Counted from the first letter of the stretch, positions 46,669 to 56,446 are shown. The stretch is 64,000 bases of DNA from JALYXI01 sp963795835 (GCA_963795835.1 CAWCJC010000002.1:124001-188000), one strand, 5' to 3'. The notes: a model not told the origin generated them from the sequence alone. Numbers and translations: made by a program.

Positions 46669-48697
46669 ATGCGCTTCGCTGTTCTGTTCTTGACTCTTAC
46701 AGGCAGTCTTCTGGCCCAACTGCCCAAATCCCGGCCTGTTACTCCCACTGCCCCGCAGCCGCGAACTGCTCAGCCGCCCATTCAGCCGAAACCGGAAGAA
46801 CTAGCGCAAGTGAAAAGAGAGACGGAGGAACTTGAAACCGCGGTCCATGCCCTGAAGGCGCGCCAAGCGGACGCAGTTCTGTTGGGCGACGTGGAAATTT
46901 ACGCGAAGGCCGGACGCATGCTGATCGAATTCCCGGACCAGTTCTTTACGCAAAGAGGCATCGACCACGCCATTGAAGTTGTAAACACGGGCCTGGCGCG
47001 GGCGCGTGAACTGGAAGCGGGAACGCCCTCCTGGACAACAGGCAAGCGCCAGCTTCACGGCTACTATTCGGCTATTGATGGTTCGGTACAGCCCTATGGA
47101 ATCACCCTTCCCGAAAACTACAATGCTCTCAAGCCGGCGCGCCTTTACGTCTGGATGCATGGGCGTGCGAACACCACCACTGAATCCGAGTTCCTCTTCA
47201 ACTTTCCGAACGGCACCACCGGCAAGCCCGCCGTCGCGGACAACGGCCAAATCCAGCTGGACGTTTATGGGCGACTGAACAGCGCCGGCTACCACTGGGC
47301 GGGAGAGGCCGACATCTTCGAAGCCATTGCCGCAGTGAAAAAGCGCTTCCTGATCGACCCAAAACGAATCCTTCTGCGCGGCTTTTCCATGGGCGGCGAA
47401 GGTGCCTGGCACATCGCGCTCCATTATCCCGACCGGTTTGCGGCGGCGGAGATCGGCGCCGGGACATGGTCACGCCGGTCGGAGTTGCCGGGGTTGGAAC
47501 CTTATCAAATGGCGGTGCTGCACATTTGGGAGAACATGCCGGAGTGGGCCGCGAATGTCTTCAATCTTCCGCTGGCCGGGCACGATGGCGACTCCGATAC
47601 GCAGGTCCCTTCGTTGCCGCCGCCCCCTGCGGGCACGCCGAATCGCGGACAGTTGGAATCCTCTCTCCGAACCCGCGCGCAATTGGAGAAGGAGGGCTAT
47701 AAATCCGTGGGAGCTCCCGATTTCCTGCATTCTGAAGGTACGCCCGCGATCTTTCTGATCTCGCAAAAGACGGGGCATGGCACCAGCCCGTTAGTTCGCG
47801 AACGCCTGGATGCGTTCTTGAAGGAGTGGGGCGACAAGGGGCAGACCTCACCCGAACACATACGCTTCGTTACCTGGACCACGCGCTACAACCGAGACTA
47901 CTGGATCTCGGTGGATGGCCTGACTAAGACCTACGATCGCGCTGACGTGGATGCGGCCCGAAGCGAGGGTGGCAAGAGATACCAGATCGGCACGAAGAAC
48001 GTGAGCCGGTTGGTGCTTCGCGAGACCGAGAAAGCTCAGCGCATCACTATCGATGGCGAGGCATTGAAAGTAAAAGGCGGTTCTGAGATTGCGCTTGAAA
48101 AGGAGGGCGGCCGATGGAAGGTCGCGCGCGGAAAGCCGGCGGGTCTGCATAAGACTCACGCGCTGCAAGGGTCCCATCGACGATGCGTTCCTTGATCCTT
48201 TCCTGCTGGTGCGTCCTACGGGAACCCCCTGGAACGTTGCCGTAAATCAGCAAGCTCTCCGAACCATGGACCGCTTCGACAGGCTTTGGGCGAAATATTT
48301 CCGCGGCCATCCCTTCGTGAAAGACGATAACCAAGTAACCGCTGAAGACATCGCGAAATATCACCTTGTCCTGTTCGGCGACCCGGGCAGCAACAGCCTG
48401 ATCGCAAAGATGAACGGCAAACTGCCCGTGCAGTGGACAAAGGCGGAGCTCACTTTTCAAGGCCACAGTTATCCCGCGGCCGAAAGCTTCCCGGCTTTGA
48501 TTTATCCGAATCCGTTGAACGCGTCGAAGTACGTAGTCCTGAACACCGGCCTGACGATCACGGAGCGTGAGTACAACGGCGACTACGGCATGCCGCAATG
48601 GGGAGACTACGCCATTGTCAAAGTGAAAGAAGGCTCAGACGTTCCGGATCTGCAACTCGCCGGACTCTTCGACGAGTTCTGGCGAGTTGCAAAGTAG
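46669..48697 (+). pseudogene. Secreted alpha/beta hydrolase (prolyl-oligopeptidase-like), +1 frameshift
   Basis: The first frame has a signal peptide (MRFAVLFLTLTGSLLAQLP), a coiled N-terminal region, a RLYVWMHGRANTT oxyanion-loop segment, and the nucleophile elbow GFSMGGEGAW. The second frame adds GPIDDAFLDPFLLVRPTG and a C-terminal domain ending AGLFDEFWRVAK. Removing one G from GGG at 48169-48171 gives ALQGPIDDAF, joining them into about 675 residues. The layout resembles large acidobacterial esterases with a peptidase S9-type fold. The substrate is unknown. It is convergent with the next esterase gene. Confidence 0.75.
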
Positions 48698-48706
48698 CCA
48701 ACGAAA

Positions 48707-49954
48707 TTACCGGTTGAAAGACTTCACGCGGAAGAACGGCTTGGCTTTCTCGTCAGGGTCGGGCGGATAAGTATCGCTGGTCTTCGCCGGATCGTACCCG
48801 CGCCACAACCACACCATTTCTTCGGGCAACTCGGAATTTCCATGTGCGCCATTGTGCGTGCCGGTGCTCCAGCTCATGTGAAAGTCGTAATCACGAAATT
48901 TCAAGCTGTTGGCCATGTTGATGTTGTTTGAAGGCCAGCTCCCGAACGGATTCTCCAAATCCTCCGTGCCATCCGCCGACCAGACACGAATGGGGCGCTT
49001 CTCTTCCCGACGCACGCGATACGGATAGGTGTTGCCGCCATCGAACTCGCCCGGGTGGTTCTGCTGCAAATTCGCGAAACTGGCAATGCGCATCAGCACG
49101 CGGCTGAACTGGTCGGGATGAAACCACGCCATGCTGAATGCCGAAATCCCGCCCGAAGAATTTCCCGCCGCCGCGTGACTGTATCCATCGCGCCGCACGT
49201 TGTACTTCGCATACACCAGCGGCAGAATCTCCTCGTTGACAAAGCGCTCATACTTATCGCTCACGGTATCGTACTCAATGCTGCGCATGGCCTTGTCGCC
49301 GATCTTGCCCGGCGCGATCATCACCTGGATCATCACCGGGATTTTGCCCTGCGCGGTCAGATTATCGAATACATTGAGCGCGTTGGCCGCGCCGTTTCGG
49401 GTCGCTACGCCCTGCCCATCGTGCCAGACCATCAGCGCCGCGGCCTTTTGCGGGTCGTACTGAGCGGGAACGTAAATCCACCAGTCGGAAACCATGCCGT
49501 CGTAAAGCTTGCTGGTGTGCGTCATCTTCTCCGAAAGGGTCCCCTGAGGTACGCCGGCCTGCACATAGGATTCAGGCAGGTACGCAGGCAAATCGTTCTT
49601 ACCGCCCATTCGTTGCCCATTCACCATGTAATAAAAGCTGTGCGAGGTTCCGGGGCGCAGCTTAGCCTGCATGAACCACGTTTGCCGGCCCGGCAAGGCT
49701 TGAAGAGTCCCGGCACGCACGTCGTCAATATAAAGATCGGGCGCGGAAGCGGCTTCCGTCGCGAACAGATAGTCGCCGCCATAACCGGCATTGGCAGTCC
49801 CATTCTTGATGGCTGCAGGCGTTAATGTCTCATTCAGCGCCATTGCAAAACCCGGATTTGCCGGGGTTCGCGCCAGGTTCAACAACTCCGGAATCGCCAT
49901 CTTCTGGGCGGGCAATACCATGGCGGCAAACAACAGAATCGATACGCATTTCAT
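48707..49954 (-). CDS. Secreted putative esterase (Fes/esterase D-like fold)
   Basis: The 415 residues start with a signal peptide (MKCVSILLFAAMVLPAQ), contain an N-terminal beta-domain, then the esterase fold. WIYVPAQYDPQKAAALMVWHDGQG precedes the nucleophile motif AGNSSGGISAF, and THNGAHGNSELP near the end offers the catalytic His. It resembles enterochelin-esterase-like proteins. It runs opposite to the 46669 hydrolase, so the two secreted esterases are unrelated by operon. Confidence 0.78.
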   Translation of the reverse strand: MKCVSILLFAAMVLPAQKMAIPELLNLARTPANPGFAMALNETLTPAAIKNGTANAGYGGDYLFATEAASAPDLYIDDVRAGTLQALPGRQTWFMQAKLRPGTSHSFYYMVNGQRMGGKNDLPAYLPESYVQAGVPQGTLSEKMTHTSKLYDGMVSDWWIYVPAQYDPQKAAALMVWHDGQGVATRNGAANALNVFDNLTAQGKIPVMIQVMIAPGKIGDKAMRSIEYDTVSDKYERFVNEEILPLVYAKYNVRRDGYSHAAAGNSSGGISAFSMAWFHPDQFSRVLMRIASFANLQQNHPGEFDGGNTYPYRVRREEKRPIRVWSADGTEDLENPFGSWPSNNINMANSLKFRDYDFHMSWSTGTHNGAHGNSELPEEMVWLWRGYDPAKTSDTYPPDPDEKAKPFFRVKSFNR

Positions 49955-49964
49955 GGGAGCTATT

Positions 49965-50570
49965 CTATTGCTTCTTGCTGCTCCGGTACAGCCTGTAGAG
50001 GGACCACGCGCTCCCCAGGATGGAAATTGCGACGACCGCTACAATCACTTGCTGTACCAAGGGTTGTTCCGCGTACTTTAGAATGCGAGGCCCAAACTGA
50101 ATCGCAAGCAGCCCTTCGACGAGGAAACGCAGAAAGCGAAAAATAGCCACGATGGTCAGCAAACGTAGCCGCGGATATTGCAAAGCGGCCGCGACCACGA
50201 CAACCGGGGTGAACGGAAAGCCCGGCGGCGCAATCGAGGCGACGCCGATTGCTACGCCGGCGCTTTTTTCCACGCGCGCCTGAATATATTTCAACCTGCG
50301 GGGGGATATGCGGTCCTTCAAGCCCGCTTCGCCCCCCTTCCGGCTTAACCAATCCGTCGTAAAACAACCGATTACCGACCCAGCCGCGCACATGGCCGCG
50401 TAATAAAGCATGTGGTCATGATGCCGCGCCGTCAACGCCACCATGAGCAGATCGAGCCCCAGCGGGATGAAGAGAAACGACGAATCCAAAATCCCGAGTA
50501 GCAGCAATCCGAACCCGCCCAGGGACGAGAAAAATGCCGCTAAGTGAAGAATGAGTGCTCTCAACAGCAC
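49965..50570 (-). CDS. DedA/VTT-domain membrane protein
   Basis: This 201-residue protein has several hydrophobic helices and the segment GVASIAPPGFPFTPVVVVAAALQ, which resembles the re-entrant loop of DedA/VTT proteins, with an acidic and basic pair nearby. Such proteins are proposed lipid scramblases. The GTG start at 50570 overlaps the end of the small ybdD-like gene; a TTG start at 50564 is also possible. It is the third gene of the cstA unit. Confidence 0.72.
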   Translation of the reverse strand: MLLRALILHLAAFFSSLGGFGLLLLGILDSSFLFIPLGLDLLMVALTARHHDHMLYYAAMCAAGSVIGCFTTDWLSRKGGEAGLKDRISPRRLKYIQARVEKSAGVAIGVASIAPPGFPFTPVVVVAAALQYPRLRLLTIVAIFRFLRFLVEGLLAIQFGPRILKYAEQPLVQQVIVAVVAISILGSAWSLYRLYRSSKKQ

Positions 50571-50725
50571 TTCGCCCGGGCATACTTCGCCCGATGGCGC
50601 TCATCGGAAAAGAGTTTCCATTCTGCGCCGGAATGCGGACGCCCGGTTAGCGTCAGGTGCCGCTGGTAGGCGGTTTCGTCGCTCAGTTCGCGAAACAAAT
50701 CGCGCAGGTACCGCCAGAATGTCAT
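50561..50725 (-). CDS. ybdD: Small YbdD/YjiX-type protein paired with CstA
   Basis: A 54-residue ORF that falls below the usual length cut-off lies between cstA and the DedA-like gene. It begins MTFWRYLRDLFRELSDETA and ends RHRAKYARAKCC. Its ATG overlaps the cstA stop as ATGA. The Y-x-x-H region and the C-terminal Cys-Cys match the small proteins that follow cstA in many bacteria (E. coli ybdD/yjiX). Their role is thought to be linked to pyruvate or peptide uptake by CstA/BtsT. It is immediately followed by the DedA-like gene. Confidence 0.82.
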   Translation of the reverse strand: MTFWRYLRDLFRELSDETAYQRHLTLTGRPHSGAEWKLFSDERHRAKYARAKCC

Positions 50726-52725
50726 AAGCCCTCAGCCGATAGATGCGAAGCGATGAACGGAGTTTCTCTTGCTTCCCGCGTTTGCGCGCCTGAAAGTATC
50801 CGAGCCCACACACGGAGGGAATCGATCAGAATCACCGCCACCAGAATCAGAAACACGGCCGTCACCCCGGCATCCAGGCGGGCGTTGAACGCGCTCTGCC
50901 CGGCCGACATTCTCGCTTGCGCCAAAAAACCGATGCGCGGCAGCGGCGAAAAGATCTTCTGATAACCGGCGGTAAAGGTTACAGTCACCAGCCAGGCAAG
51001 CGGTCCCAGGGTGATCCAGCAGTACTTCCACCCATGCATGCGGATCAGGATCGTGGTGGCCAGGCAGAGCGCAATCGAAGCCAGGAGCTGGTTCGCAATC
51101 CCGAACAGCGGCCACAAAGTATTCACGCCGCCCAATGGGTCCAGCACGCCCGCAATCAGAAAATAGCCCCAGCCCATCACCACCAGCGCACTCGCCCCGA
51201 TCACGCCCGGCATCCAACTGACGCGCCCCAACGGCTTGTAAATACTTCCCGCCAGATCCTGAAGCATGAAGCGCCCGACGCGTGTTCCGGCATCGATAAT
51301 CGTCAGGATGAACAACGCTTCAAACATGATCGCGAAGTGATACCAGAAGGCCAGCACCGCATCGCCCCCTCCTGTAGCCGAAAAGATTTGCGCCATCCCA
51401 AGCGCCAGGGAAGGAGCGCCCCCCGTGCGGCTGAACAGGGTTGATTCTCCCACGCGATGCGCCAGCTCCGCCATCTGCGCCGTCGTCACGGGATACCCCC
51501 AGGCGCTAATTGTGGCTACCGCGGCATCGGCAGTCTTCCCCAGAATCGCTCCTGGTGAATTGACTGCGAAGTAGATTCCCGGGTTCAAGACGCAGGACGC
51601 GATCATTGCCATGATCGCCACAAAGCTTTCGAGCAGCATGGCGCCGTAAGCCACATGACGGGCGTGCGTCTCGCGGGCCAGCATTTTGGGAGTAGTGCCC
51701 GATGAAATCAGCGAGTGAAAGCCGGAAATTGCTCCGCAGGCAATGGTGATGAAGACAAAAGGAAAAACCTTGCCCGCGAAAACGGGTCCGGTGCCATCGA
51801 TGAACCGTGTAAGCGCCGGCATCTGCAGCTGCGGATGGACCAGCAGGATACCAATTGCGAGCAGGAAGACAACGCCCAGCTTCACGAACGTGCTCAAGTA
51901 ATCCCGCGGCGCCAACAGCAGCCAGACCGGAAGCGCACTCGCGCAAAAGCCGTAAATAATGATCGCGACCGCAATCCCGATCGCTGAAAACGTGAATGCG
52001 CCGGCATACGCGGAGCGCGAAATCCACTGGCCGCCGAAGATGCTCAGTAACACCAGCCCGAAGCCGATGGCCGAACACTCCAGAACTTTCCCTGGCCGAG
52101 CGAAGCGCAAGTACAAGCCCATAAAAAGCGCGACAGGCATGGTCGCCAGGATGGTGAACGCTCCCCAAGGGCTGCCCACCAGCGCGTTCACCACTACCAG
52201 ACCCACCACGGCGAGAAGGATCATCATAATGAGCAGCACCGTCACCAGCGAGACGAAACCGCCCACCTTTCCGATCTCATCCCGAGCCATCGCGCCCAGC
52301 GATTTGCCATCCCGCCGCAGCGACGCAAACAGAATCACAAAATCCTGCACCGCGCCCCCCAGAACGCCCCCAGCAAGAATCCAGAGCGTCCCCGGCAGAT
52401 AGCCAAACTGCGCCGCCAGCACCGGCCCCACCAGAGGCCCCGGTCCTGCGATCGCCGCGAAATGGTGGCCGAACACGATCCATTTGTTTGTCGGCTCGAA
52501 ATCATGGCCATTGCGAAGCCGTTCCGAAGGCGTGGCGCGCCGGTCATCCAGCATCATCACCTTAGTCGCAATGAACTTTGAATAGAAGCGAAATCCGATC
52601 AGGTAGATACAGACCGCCGCCAGAATCAGCCAGATACTGTTAATTGGCTCTCCGCGATTCGTCGCGATCGCGCCCAGCCCAATCGCCGCGCCACAGGAGA
52701 CGCCCACCCATAGCAGCGTCTTCAT
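50722..52725 (-). CDS. cstA: Carbon starvation protein A (CstA/BtsT family)
   Basis: The 667-residue membrane protein is a CstA/BtsT transporter with about 17 hydrophobic segments. Diagnostic stretches are HHFAAIAGPGPLVGPVLAAQFG near residue 85, SLRRDGKSLGAMARDEIG, SGFHSLISSGTTPKML, and TLWPLFGIANQLLASIAL. CstA and BtsT are tied to peptide or pyruvate uptake in carbon limitation. It is co-transcribed with the 168-residue unknown gene upstream (4-bp overlap) and ybdD downstream. Confidence 0.95.
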   Translation of the reverse strand: MKTLLWVGVSCGAAIGLGAIATNRGEPINSIWLILAAVCIYLIGFRFYSKFIATKVMMLDDRRATPSERLRNGHDFEPTNKWIVFGHHFAAIAGPGPLVGPVLAAQFGYLPGTLWILAGGVLGGAVQDFVILFASLRRDGKSLGAMARDEIGKVGGFVSLVTVLLIMMILLAVVGLVVVNALVGSPWGAFTILATMPVALFMGLYLRFARPGKVLECSAIGFGLVLLSIFGGQWISRSAYAGAFTFSAIGIAVAIIIYGFCASALPVWLLLAPRDYLSTFVKLGVVFLLAIGILLVHPQLQMPALTRFIDGTGPVFAGKVFPFVFITIACGAISGFHSLISSGTTPKMLARETHARHVAYGAMLLESFVAIMAMIASCVLNPGIYFAVNSPGAILGKTADAAVATISAWGYPVTTAQMAELAHRVGESTLFSRTGGAPSLALGMAQIFSATGGGDAVLAFWYHFAIMFEALFILTIIDAGTRVGRFMLQDLAGSIYKPLGRVSWMPGVIGASALVVMGWGYFLIAGVLDPLGGVNTLWPLFGIANQLLASIALCLATTILIRMHGWKYCWITLGPLAWLVTVTFTAGYQKIFSPLPRIGFLAQARMSAGQSAFNARLDAGVTAVFLILVAVILIDSLRVWARILSGAQTREARETPFIASHLSAEGL

Positions 52726-53228
52726 CGCGGAGCTTGCCGGAACAACGGCCGGCCCTTCGGATGCGACTCCCGCAATGCCTCGCCAATTACCAGCGCGGCC
52801 AGCATCCCGGCGACAATCGCGCCCACAATCATCCGCCCTCGGCGAAAACGCGGCGCGGCAGAAAGACTGATTCCGATTACGGGGGCGGGCCCACTCCGCC
52901 GGGGCCGGGCGAAAGTCTCTTCCGCGCCCACCGCGACAGGCATCTGTAACACGCGCCGCCGGTGCGGCCAGACCGCGCCTTCGCGATACTCCAACTCTTT
53001 CAGCAGGCCTACAATCACCACGGGCTCTTCGATTCGCGAAACCTCCCCCACGAACCGCCGCGGAATCGCGAGATGCTGTCCGGTGTGAGCGTGCGTCACC
53101 AGCACCTCAGGCCATGTCGCGCGCCTGAAGATCCACTCGTTGCGCTCTACGCCAACAATGGGTGGATAGAACGAGAACGGGCGATTGCCGAGCTGTTCCA
53201 AAGGTGTGGGCAAGGATGGGACGGCCAT
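52722..53228 (-). CDS. Unknown protein with one C-terminal transmembrane segment
   Basis: The 168 residues start MAVPSLPTPLEQLGNRPFSFYPP, have a soluble beta-rich part, and end with a single hydrophobic stretch MIVGAIVAGMLAALVIGEAL before a basic tail, so it is probably anchored at the C-terminus. I do not recognise the family. It overlaps cstA by 4 bp, which suggests a membrane-associated partner of CstA. Confidence 0.6.
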   Translation of the reverse strand: MAVPSLPTPLEQLGNRPFSFYPPIVGVERNEWIFRRATWPEVLVTHAHTGQHLAIPRRFVGEVSRIEEPVVIVGLLKELEYREGAVWPHRRRVLQMPVAVGAEETFARPRRSGPAPVIGISLSAAPRFRRGRMIVGAIVAGMLAALVIGEALRESHPKGRPLFRQAPR

Positions 53229-53275
53229 CTCTGTTGAGTAACATCATAGCGTAACCGCCGAGTGAGCGCCTTTGT

Positions 53276-53611
53276 TTACAGCGCATCCAAAGCCGAGGTA
53301 TCCCTCACCTCCAACTCTGCTGGAAGCCTCTCCGGCGCCACTTCGTCAAACGCCTGAAAAAGCCGCAGTTTCGCCAGCGCATACCGGTCCCGCGCCGCAA
53401 CCTCCGGTAACGGTACCCTGACGCGCAGCTGGTGCCGCAGCTCACCACTTGTCCAAATGAGGAACCGATAATCCCCGGGCGAGGCGTTCTCCAACTGATA
53501 CTGATACTGAAAGCCGGTTTGAGCCGCATAGTTTTTCACCCGCCGTGCCCCTTGCGCAGGTTTAGGTTGAGGATTCCACCAGTCTTTCAGTTTGTGAAAA
53601 ATCCGTAACAT
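53276..53611 (-). CDS. Small hypothetical protein
   Basis: The 111-residue product (MLRIFHKLKDWWNPQPKP at the start) has a short aromatic and basic N-terminus followed by a soluble, mostly beta-looking region. No known motif is visible. It sits upstream of the 52722 gene on the same strand, with 47 bp between, and is divergent from the MqnA/MqnD-family gene. Function cannot be inferred. Confidence 0.5.
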   Translation of the reverse strand: MLRIFHKLKDWWNPQPKPAQGARRVKNYAAQTGFQYQYQLENASPGDYRFLIWTSGELRHQLRVRVPLPEVAARDRYALAKLRLFQAFDEVAPERLPAELEVRDTSALDAL

Positions 53612-53667
53612 TTAAATGCAGCGGCCTGCCTGAAGCATCATGCCATACTGGAGTTCAAACCCTTCCT

Positions 53668-54513
53668 ATGTCCGATTTGCACCCCCGGGAAATTGTTAGC
53701 GCCCATAGCCCGGATTCCGACGATGCCTTCATGTTTTATGGCCTCGCCACAAAGAAAATCCGCTCACCGAAAGTGAGCTTCAAACACGTCCTCTCCGATA
53801 TTGAAACTTTAAATCAGAAAGCCGTAAACGGTGCCTATGACCTGACGGCAATTTCTTATCACGCCTATCCTTACGTGGCAGATAAGTACGTTCTCATGGC
53901 CTCCGGCAGCAGCATCGGCGACGGCTACGGGCCGATGCTGGTCGCGCTCCGCCCCATGGACCTTGAAGAGATTCGCGGTAAAAAAATCGCAATTCCCGGC
54001 AAACTAACCACCTCGTATCTGACTCTTAAGATTATGCAGCCCGATTTCGAGGCAGTGGTCACGCCGTTCGACCAAATCCTGGACGCCGTAAAGGAAGGCG
54101 CTGCCGATATCGGCCTGATCATTCATGAAGCCCAACTCACGTACAACAAGAGCGGGTTCCATAAGATCGTCGACCTCGGAAAGTGGTGGAAGACCAAATA
54201 CGGCCTGCCTCTGCCGCTTGGCTGCAACGCACTTCTGCGCACTCTGCCGCCCGATATCCAGAGCGAGTGCTGCCGAATGATGAAGGAAAGCATTCAATAC
54301 GCGCTCGATAATCACGACGAAGCATTGAGCTACGCCCTGCAATTTGCCCGCGATATGGACCCGCGTCTGGCTGAGAAGTTCGTCGGTATGTATGTCAATC
54401 ACTACACCCTGGACGCGGGCAACATTATTCCGAAAGCCGCGCAGAAACTGCTCGATTTAGGTCATGAGGTAGGCTTGATTCCGAACCGGGTCCAAGTGGA
54501 GTTCGTACGGTAG
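53668..54513 (+). CDS. MqnA/MqnD family protein, probable 1,4-dihydroxy-6-naphthoate synthase-like
   Basis: The 281 residues show a periplasmic-binding-protein fold without a signal peptide. The N-terminal SPDSDDAFMFYGLATKKI resembles the MqnD motif, and the central IAIPGKLTTSYLTLKIMQPDF and DIGLIIHEAQLTYNKSG are typical of MqnA/MqnD. MqnD acts in the futalosine route to menaquinone. Other members of this fold bind small aromatic acids, so the exact step is uncertain. No other mqn gene is in the window. The HEAT gene follows within about 35 bp. Confidence 0.78.
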   Translation: MSDLHPREIVSAHSPDSDDAFMFYGLATKKIRSPKVSFKHVLSDIETLNQKAVNGAYDLTAISYHAYPYVADKYVLMASGSSIGDGYGPMLVALRPMDLEEIRGKKIAIPGKLTTSYLTLKIMQPDFEAVVTPFDQILDAVKEGAADIGLIIHEAQLTYNKSGFHKIVDLGKWWKTKYGLPLPLGCNALLRTLPPDIQSECCRMMKESIQYALDNHDEALSYALQFARDMDPRLAEKFVGMYVNHYTLDAGNIIPKAAQKLLDLGHEVGLIPNRVQVEFVR

Positions 54514-54545
54514 GCCGCGTTTCCCTTACTTTTCTCCTGGTCGCA

Positions 54546-55784
54546 GTGTGGGCCGCGAGCGCGCAAACTACCCGCGAAATTCGTGCTCTCGCTAAGGATG
54601 GCTCTACCGCAATTCCTGAACTTACGGGGCTTTTACACAATTCTGATCTGAAAGTACGAACGGAAGTGGTAAAAGGCTTGATCGAGATCGGAGGGCCGAA
54701 ATCGCTTGATCCGCTGATTGAGGCCACCCGTGATAACGATGAGCAAATCCAGATCCGCGCCGTCGATGGCCTGGTGAACTTTTACCTTCCCGGCTACGTG
54801 GCCATGGGTCTTACCGCGAATCTGAAGCGTGCCGGGTCCTCAATCAGGGAGCGCTTTGTTGACCGTAACGATCAGATCATCGATCCTTACGTAATTGTCC
54901 GGCCGGAAGTGATTGAAGCAATCGCCAAATTGGTGCGGGGCGGAAGCAGCATGGAGTCGCGCGCCGATGCGGCTCGCGCGATTGGAATTCTTCGCGGAAG
55001 GCAGGCTCTGCCCGAACTCTATGCCGGTCTCCGCTCCAGAGATTCGGACGTTCTTTACGAAAGCGTCATCGCCATCCAGAAGATTCGCGATCCGCAATCA
55101 GCGCCGCGCCTCCAATTTCTGCTTCGGGATCTCAATGAGCGCGTCCAGATCGCCGTCATCGAAGCTACGGGCATTCTGCAAAACCGTGCCGCCGTAGCGG
55201 ACCTGCGAGGCGTCCTAGACACCAGTACCAAGCCCAAAGTTCGCCGCGCGGCATTAACCGCACTGGCGATGTTCCCGGAGGAAGCAAACCGGCCGCTCTA
55301 TACACAAATGCTTCCCGACAAGGACGAAGGAATGCGTGCCGCCGCCGCAGAAGGCCTGGGCCGCCTTCGCAACCCTGCCGATATTCCGCTCTTGCAAAGA
55401 TCCTACGACGCCGAAACGAAGCGCGCGCCGCAATTGGCCCTTGCTTTTGCGATGGTGCTCGATGGCAGAACCGAAACCACGGAGAACAGCCCGCTTCTAG
55501 TATTGGTGAACAGTCTGGGAAGCGCTCCTTATAAGAATGTCGCTAACGCCTACCTCACGGAATTGGCGCAAGATCCAGGGGTTCGCCTTCAACTCTATGG
55601 CCCGCTAGAAAGCGGCACTCGCGAGGCCAAAATTGGTTTGGCCCAAATTATAAGCGCCACGGGAGACTCCCAAGCCTTACCGCACTTGGAAAAAGTCAGC
55701 CGTGACGCTGATTCGCAGGTGGCCCAGGAAGGGCTCCGCGCCTTGAAAAATCTTCGGGCCGCTCGCGGCACTTCCGCGCCGTGA
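54546..55784 (+). CDS. HEAT-repeat protein
   Basis: The frame encodes about 412 residues made of tandem HEAT-type helix pairs, for example AIPELTGLLHNSDLKVRTEVVKGLIEIG and DPLIEATRDNDEQIQIRAVDGLV. The only canonical start is GTG 54546 (giving MWAASAQTTREIRALA). The open frame just upstream, 54510-54545, reads like the end of a signal peptide (VSLTFLLVAVWAASAQ) but has no start codon. The true N-terminus is therefore uncertain, either a rare start or a small indel. HEAT proteins are scaffolds, and no partner is indicated. Confidence 0.75.
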   Translation: MWAASAQTTREIRALAKDGSTAIPELTGLLHNSDLKVRTEVVKGLIEIGGPKSLDPLIEATRDNDEQIQIRAVDGLVNFYLPGYVAMGLTANLKRAGSSIRERFVDRNDQIIDPYVIVRPEVIEAIAKLVRGGSSMESRADAARAIGILRGRQALPELYAGLRSRDSDVLYESVIAIQKIRDPQSAPRLQFLLRDLNERVQIAVIEATGILQNRAAVADLRGVLDTSTKPKVRRAALTALAMFPEEANRPLYTQMLPDKDEGMRAAAAEGLGRLRNPADIPLLQRSYDAETKRAPQLALAFAMVLDGRTETTENSPLLVLVNSLGSAPYKNVANAYLTELAQDPGVRLQLYGPLESGTREAKIGLAQIISATGDSQALPHLEKVSRDADSQVAQEGLRALKNLRAARGTSAP

Positions 55785-55800
55785 GACCTAGAAAACGCCG

Positions 55801-55953
55801 CTAGACCTTAGCTTCTTTAAATTCCACGTGTTTCCGAATGCGCGGATCGTACTTCATCAGCACCAGCTTTTCGGTCTTAGTCTTCGGGTTTTTCGTGGTC
55901 GTGTAGAAGGTGCCGGTACCGGCGCTTGAAACCAGCTTGATAATCGTGCGCAT
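55801..55953 (-). CDS. rpmG: 50S ribosomal protein L33
   Basis: The 50-residue ORF is too short for the usual cut-off but complete: it starts MRTIIKLVSSAGTGTFYTTT, has KNPKTKTEKLVLMKYDPR, and ends KHVEFKEAKV. It lacks the zinc-binding cysteine pairs of the C+ form, so it is the C- (zinc-free) type. It lies 3 bp after rpmB, the common rpmB-rpmG pair, and is convergent with the HEAT gene. Confidence 0.96.
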   Translation of the reverse strand: MRTIIKLVSSAGTGTFYTTTKNPKTKTEKLVLMKYDPRIRKHVEFKEAKV

Positions 55954-55956
55954 TGC

Positions 55957-56193
55957 TTAAAACTTCTCCCCGCGTTCCCGCATTTCGCGAACGACAGCAT
56001 CCACGCCGAGCTTCGTGATGGTCTTGATTCCCTTCGCGCTTACCTTCAGTGTGACGAACCGATTCTCGCTCTCCATCCAAAACCGCTTGGTATGAAGATT
56101 CGGCTCAAACGTACGGCGCGTCTTATTGTTCGCGTGCGACACGCGATTGCCGGACATCGGCTTCTTTCCTGTAACCTGACAAACCTTGGCCAT
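55957..56193 (-). CDS. rpmB: 50S ribosomal protein L28
   Basis: I chose ATG 56193, giving 78 residues: MAKVCQVTGKKPMSGNRVSH, then NNKTRRTFEPNLHTKRFW and a C-terminal GIKTITKLGVDAVVREM segment, all standard for L28. The longer frame to 56361 overlaps the next gene and is not needed. It is followed immediately by rpmG. Confidence 0.96.
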   Translation of the reverse strand: MAKVCQVTGKKPMSGNRVSHANNKTRRTFEPNLHTKRFWMESENRFVTLKVSAKGIKTITKLGVDAVVREMRERGEKF

Positions 56194-56236
56194 TTGCTTC
56201 CTGATCCTACTTTGTATTCTGTGTTGGTGGGCGAAA

Positions 56237-56446
56237 CTACTTCTTCTTAACCTGTTTCTGCTGACCAACGCGGACCTTAAACATCGCGGTCTTCGCATCC
56301 TGAAACGCTTTATGATCGTGCCGGGCGACAGTGTCGGCCAGGTATGTTTCCACGCTGGCATCGCGGGGCAGCACAGCCATCACGGTGAAGCTATCGTTGC
56401 AGGTGGGGCAGAACGGCCGGAACCGTTTTACATTGGGAATTGCCAT
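56237..56446 (-). CDS. Small CxxC protein upstream of rpmB
   Basis: The 69-residue product starts MAIPNVKRFRPFCPTCNDSF, with a single CPTC near residue 13, and ends in a Lys-rich tail (QQKQVKKK). It could be a redox-active or metal-binding peptide, or a ribosome-associated accessory. No family is recognised. It precedes rpmB by 43 bp on the same strand, so it may be co-transcribed with the ribosomal genes. Confidence 0.5.
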   Translation of the reverse strand: MAIPNVKRFRPFCPTCNDSFTVMAVLPRDASVETYLADTVARHDHKAFQDAKTAMFKVRVGQQKQVKKK

